DNA of 8,201 bases from positions 1 to 8,201 of the forward strand of contig CAAFXX010000263.1 in NCBI GenBank assembly GCA_900767075.1, read 5' to 3'. The number at the start of each line of letters is the position of its first letter. The stretch's first letter is position 1. The translations under genes and the position numbers were made by a program. The notes beneath the pieces were generated by a model that had not been told where the DNA came from, did no database searches, and saw only the letters and a program-made list of their open reading frames with translations. The DNA comes from Bacteroidales bacterium. Its GTDB lineage: Bacteria; Bacteroidota; Bacteroidia; Bacteroidales; Muribaculaceae. Of the stretch, positions 6,459 to 8,201 are shown piece after piece.

Positions 6459-6576
6459 TCATGCCCTCTCCGCCTTCCTTCATAATAATTGTTAAAATGC
6501 CATTCAATCACATTTACGTATTCGGCCTTTGGTCCGAGCTTATACTCGACACGGAGTAACACCTGATTGCGATTAC

Positions 6577-7290
6577 CTATGCGTTGCCTCTGTTTACCTC
6601 TGATTTTATCCTCCGGTTAAAATCTTTATCTTCGCCTCGTAGCAACTTTACAAGCTTGTACACCCATGTCGACGGCTCATGTTCAGCATATCTGCAATGA
6701 TCAAAAGACTCAGCCTGCTTCTCAGCAAACTTTATGGCTTGAACCTCATTGCCGTATTCAGTCAAGTATCGGTGCATCTCCGGATCATTCTTCTTATACG
6801 AATATCCTTTCAAATGCGTGGACAAATAACCGGTGATAGCCTTCTGATAGTCTTTCCTCGACATCGGCGTGTTCCTGAATGCAAAATGGAATACATACCA
6901 TAACTCAAAGGCCTCGTTGCTCCATGCGCACTCTATGCCGTTATCCTTGGCTTTAGATATTGCCGCATTGAAATTCCTGGCAGGAAAACTATCTTTATCG
7001 AACACAGCCCATACACTGTCATAAGGCATCCCTGCTTTAGCAGCTCTGTCTCTAAGCTCGATCGCCTTCTCGACTACCTGGATAGTATTTATCTTCCCTC
7101 CTTCACATTTCACCTCGTAAACCGTTCCACCACGTTTCATTCCCGAGAATGAGCTGAAATAATTAGGTTCCGTCTTCTCTCCCTCGCACACTATCAGGAT
7201 ACGGCATACCACCTTTATCTCTTCGTGGTCTGCGGATCCTGGCGCAAACAATGCCAGTGAGACGGTCTTTATGGATTTCTTCTTAGCCAT
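6577..7290 (-). CDS. RloB-family TOPRIM-like protein (AbiLii-like putative defence effector)
   Basis: The 237-residue protein belongs to the RloB family, whose members resemble TOPRIM nucleases and are found beside AAA15-type ATPases or inside type I restriction loci; AbiLii of the lactococcal abortive-infection system AbiL is, as I recall, of this type. The motifs are clear: RILIVCEGEKTEPNYF (30-45) carries the TOPRIM-type glutamate, SVWAVFDKDSF (92-102) carries the DxD metal-binding pair (Asp98, Asp100), and SNEAFELWYVFHF (124-136) is the family signature. A lysine-rich start (MAKKKSIK) precedes the domain; the C-terminus (about 190-237) is charged and probably helical. The ATG at 7290 lies 12 bp after the stop of the ATPase gene, so both form one operon. 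Length and motifs look complete. Family confidence is high; the nuclease role and defence function are inferred from family and partner. Confidence 0.9.
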   Translation of the reverse strand: MAKKKSIKTVSLALFAPGSADHEEIKVVCRILIVCEGEKTEPNYFSSFSGMKRGGTVYEVKCEGGKINTIQVVEKAIELRDRAAKAGMPYDSVWAVFDKDSFPARNFNAAISKAKDNGIECAWSNEAFELWYVFHFAFRNTPMSRKDYQKAITGYLSTHLKGYSYKKNDPEMHRYLTEYGNEVQAIKFAEKQAESFDHCRYAEHEPSTWVYKLVKLLRGEDKDFNRRIKSEVNRGNA

Positions 7291-7302
7291 ATCGCCGAGG
7301 TT

Positions 7303-8201
7303 TCAATAAGTTATGAACGGGATGGCGCCATAACGGCCTTTGATATAGTTTTTCTCCAGATTCCCGTCGCCTCGAGGCTTCGTGCCGTCGGCGAAAACTA
7401 TATCCGTCAGGCGATACAGATCCGTGGCTTCCGTGCTGTCTTTCTCGGTAAACCATATCTGGTCCCTTCTCATCAACTTTGCCGACAACAGATTCGTGTC
7501 ATGTGTCGTGAACAGCAATTGGGCATGATTCGGATTGGTTTCCTCGCTGGTAAACAGTCTTACCAACTGTTGCGAAATCAACGGATGCATCTTCGCATCC
7601 AGCTCATCAATCACAAGGATGGAACCTCGGTTAAGGGTATCGAATATCGGGGCGGCAAGCTCGAATATCTTCTGCGTACCATCCGATTCAACATTATCAA
7701 AACTCAATTTACGTTTACCCGTCACTTTGCCGCCGGCGTCATAGACATTGTGGCTGGAAAAAGTCTCAAGCCTGGTGGAAGAGAACCGAGACCGAATATC
7801 ATCCGGCACCTCCGACAGATCCACCTTCTGTTCCTCCACATCGATGTCGCTGAATCCCAGCTGAAGATGCCGGAAGAATGTCATGGCTTCATCCGCCACA
7901 TGATCCTGTTGCTTGAATTTATGTTTGGTATAGTTTCGGAACCCGAAGGTATGCAATCCCGACAACACGTTGCAGTCCTTCTGAAAGAACCCCATCACCC
8001 CTTTGCTGACAGGCCCGCCGAGCTGCGCCACCAGCGACAGGAACAGTCTGTTGTCATTCGTCATTTCTTCGCGGTCAACACCCTCCGGGAAGAGCTCATC
8101 GTTTACCGCTATACCCTCCTCGTCGCGCACGAACAGTATCTCCTCCTCGGTTTTACTCGTCACAAACAGCCATTCCCTGACTATCTGCACTGAATTGTTC
8201 T
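7303..8201 (-). CDS. AAA15-type (RloA/AbiLi-like) ATPase, 5' end outside window
   Basis: This is the C-terminal ~299 residues of an SMC/ABC-like AAA15 ATPase (COG1106 type), the usual partner of RloB-family proteins. The frame stays open to the window edge (Asn, Asn, Ser before the GTG at 8190), so that GTG is probably internal and the N-terminal Walker A motif lies outside. Counting from the GTG codon, the ABC-like signature ESDGTQKIF is at 168-176, the Walker B ILVIDELDAKMHP at 191-203 with Asp-Glu for magnesium and catalysis, and the switch histidine in LLFTTHDTNLL at 226-236. The end GRYGAIPF is also typical of the family. The region before the signature (about 85-160) would be the insert seen in these ATPases. 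In two-gene systems of this kind the ATPase is thought to sense infection and control the partner effector. No frameshift or missing motif is visible. Confidence 0.9.
   Translation of the reverse strand, partial: NNSVQIVREWLFVTSKTEEEILFVRDEEGIAVNDELFPEGVDREEMTNDNRLFLSLVAQLGGPVSKGVMGFFQKDCNVLSGLHTFGFRNYTKHKFKQQDHVADEAMTFFRHLQLGFSDIDVEEQKVDLSEVPDDIRSRFSSTRLETFSSHNVYDAGGKVTGKRKLSFDNVESDGTQKIFELAAPIFDTLNRGSILVIDELDAKMHPLISQQLVRLFTSEETNPNHAQLLFTTHDTNLLSAKLMRRDQIWFTEKDSTEATDLYRLTDIVFADGTKPRGDGNLEKNYIKGRYGAIPFITY

Noticed and set aside
6436..6460. Possible intrinsic terminator of the rloB-family gene (GATT/AATC stem followed by T9)
   Set aside because: The stem is only 4-5 bp and AT-rich, and it overlaps the pnp promoter; too weak to annotate as a terminator.
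6320..6562. 81-codon in-frame upstream extension of pnp
   Set aside because: The extra residues look like translated non-coding DNA, the promoter boxes at 6427-6458 lie within it, and normal PNPase N-termini begin at the residue encoded at 6319.
7501..8193. 230-codon plus-strand open frame opposite the ATPase gene
   Set aside because: The minus strand carries the ABC signature, Walker B and switch histidine; the opposite frame has no family features.
1..8201. CRISPR array or retron
   Set aside because: No regularly spaced repeats and no reverse transcriptase are present in the window.

Overview
The window looks like chromosomal DNA of a member of the Bacteroidales (phylum Bacteroidota), perhaps a Muribaculaceae-like gut bacterium. 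Four things point there: (1) ArgS and PNPase read like Bacteroidota orthologues. (2) There are no Shine-Dalgarno sequences before the starts. (3) Three promoter-like sites carry the phylum-specific -7 box TAnnTTTG, two of them with a TTTG -33 box at 19-20 bp. (4) The IS30-type transposase is of a kind I associate with this group. The family level is inference. Layout, left to right: the 3' end of an IS30-family transposase (2-415, +), cut by the window edge; a short AT-rich gap with a textbook Bacteroidota promoter (458-488); argS (621-2399, +), arginyl-tRNA synthetase; a BI-1/YccA-family seven-helix membrane protein (2555-3274, +), followed after 2 bp by a small, very acidic protein of unknown function (3277-3618, +). 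Next is a 388-bp gap between convergent transcription units. It is not empty: it holds a 13-bp tandem duplication, a perfect 14-bp stem-loop, a candidate structured non-coding RNA read leftwards, and the terminator of pnp. Then come pnp (4007-6319, -), polynucleotide phosphorylase with an arginine/glycine-rich C-terminal tail, and its promoter (6427-6458). The right end is a two-gene unit (6577-8201, -): an AAA15-type ATPase cut by the window edge, and a RloB-family TOPRIM-like protein 12 bp downstream. How the genes fit together: the centre is housekeeping, covering translation (argS) and RNA decay (pnp). Both edges are accessory: an insertion sequence on the left and a putative phage-defence pair on the right. 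The ATPase+RloB pair matches the architecture of AbiL (AbiLi/AbiLii) and RloA/RloB-type systems, so the pair class is known even if this copy is not characterised. It sits directly upstream of pnp on the same strand without a convincing terminator between them, so read-through is possible. The least explained parts are the candidate ncRNA at about 3664-3846 and the acidic partner of the BI-1 protein.
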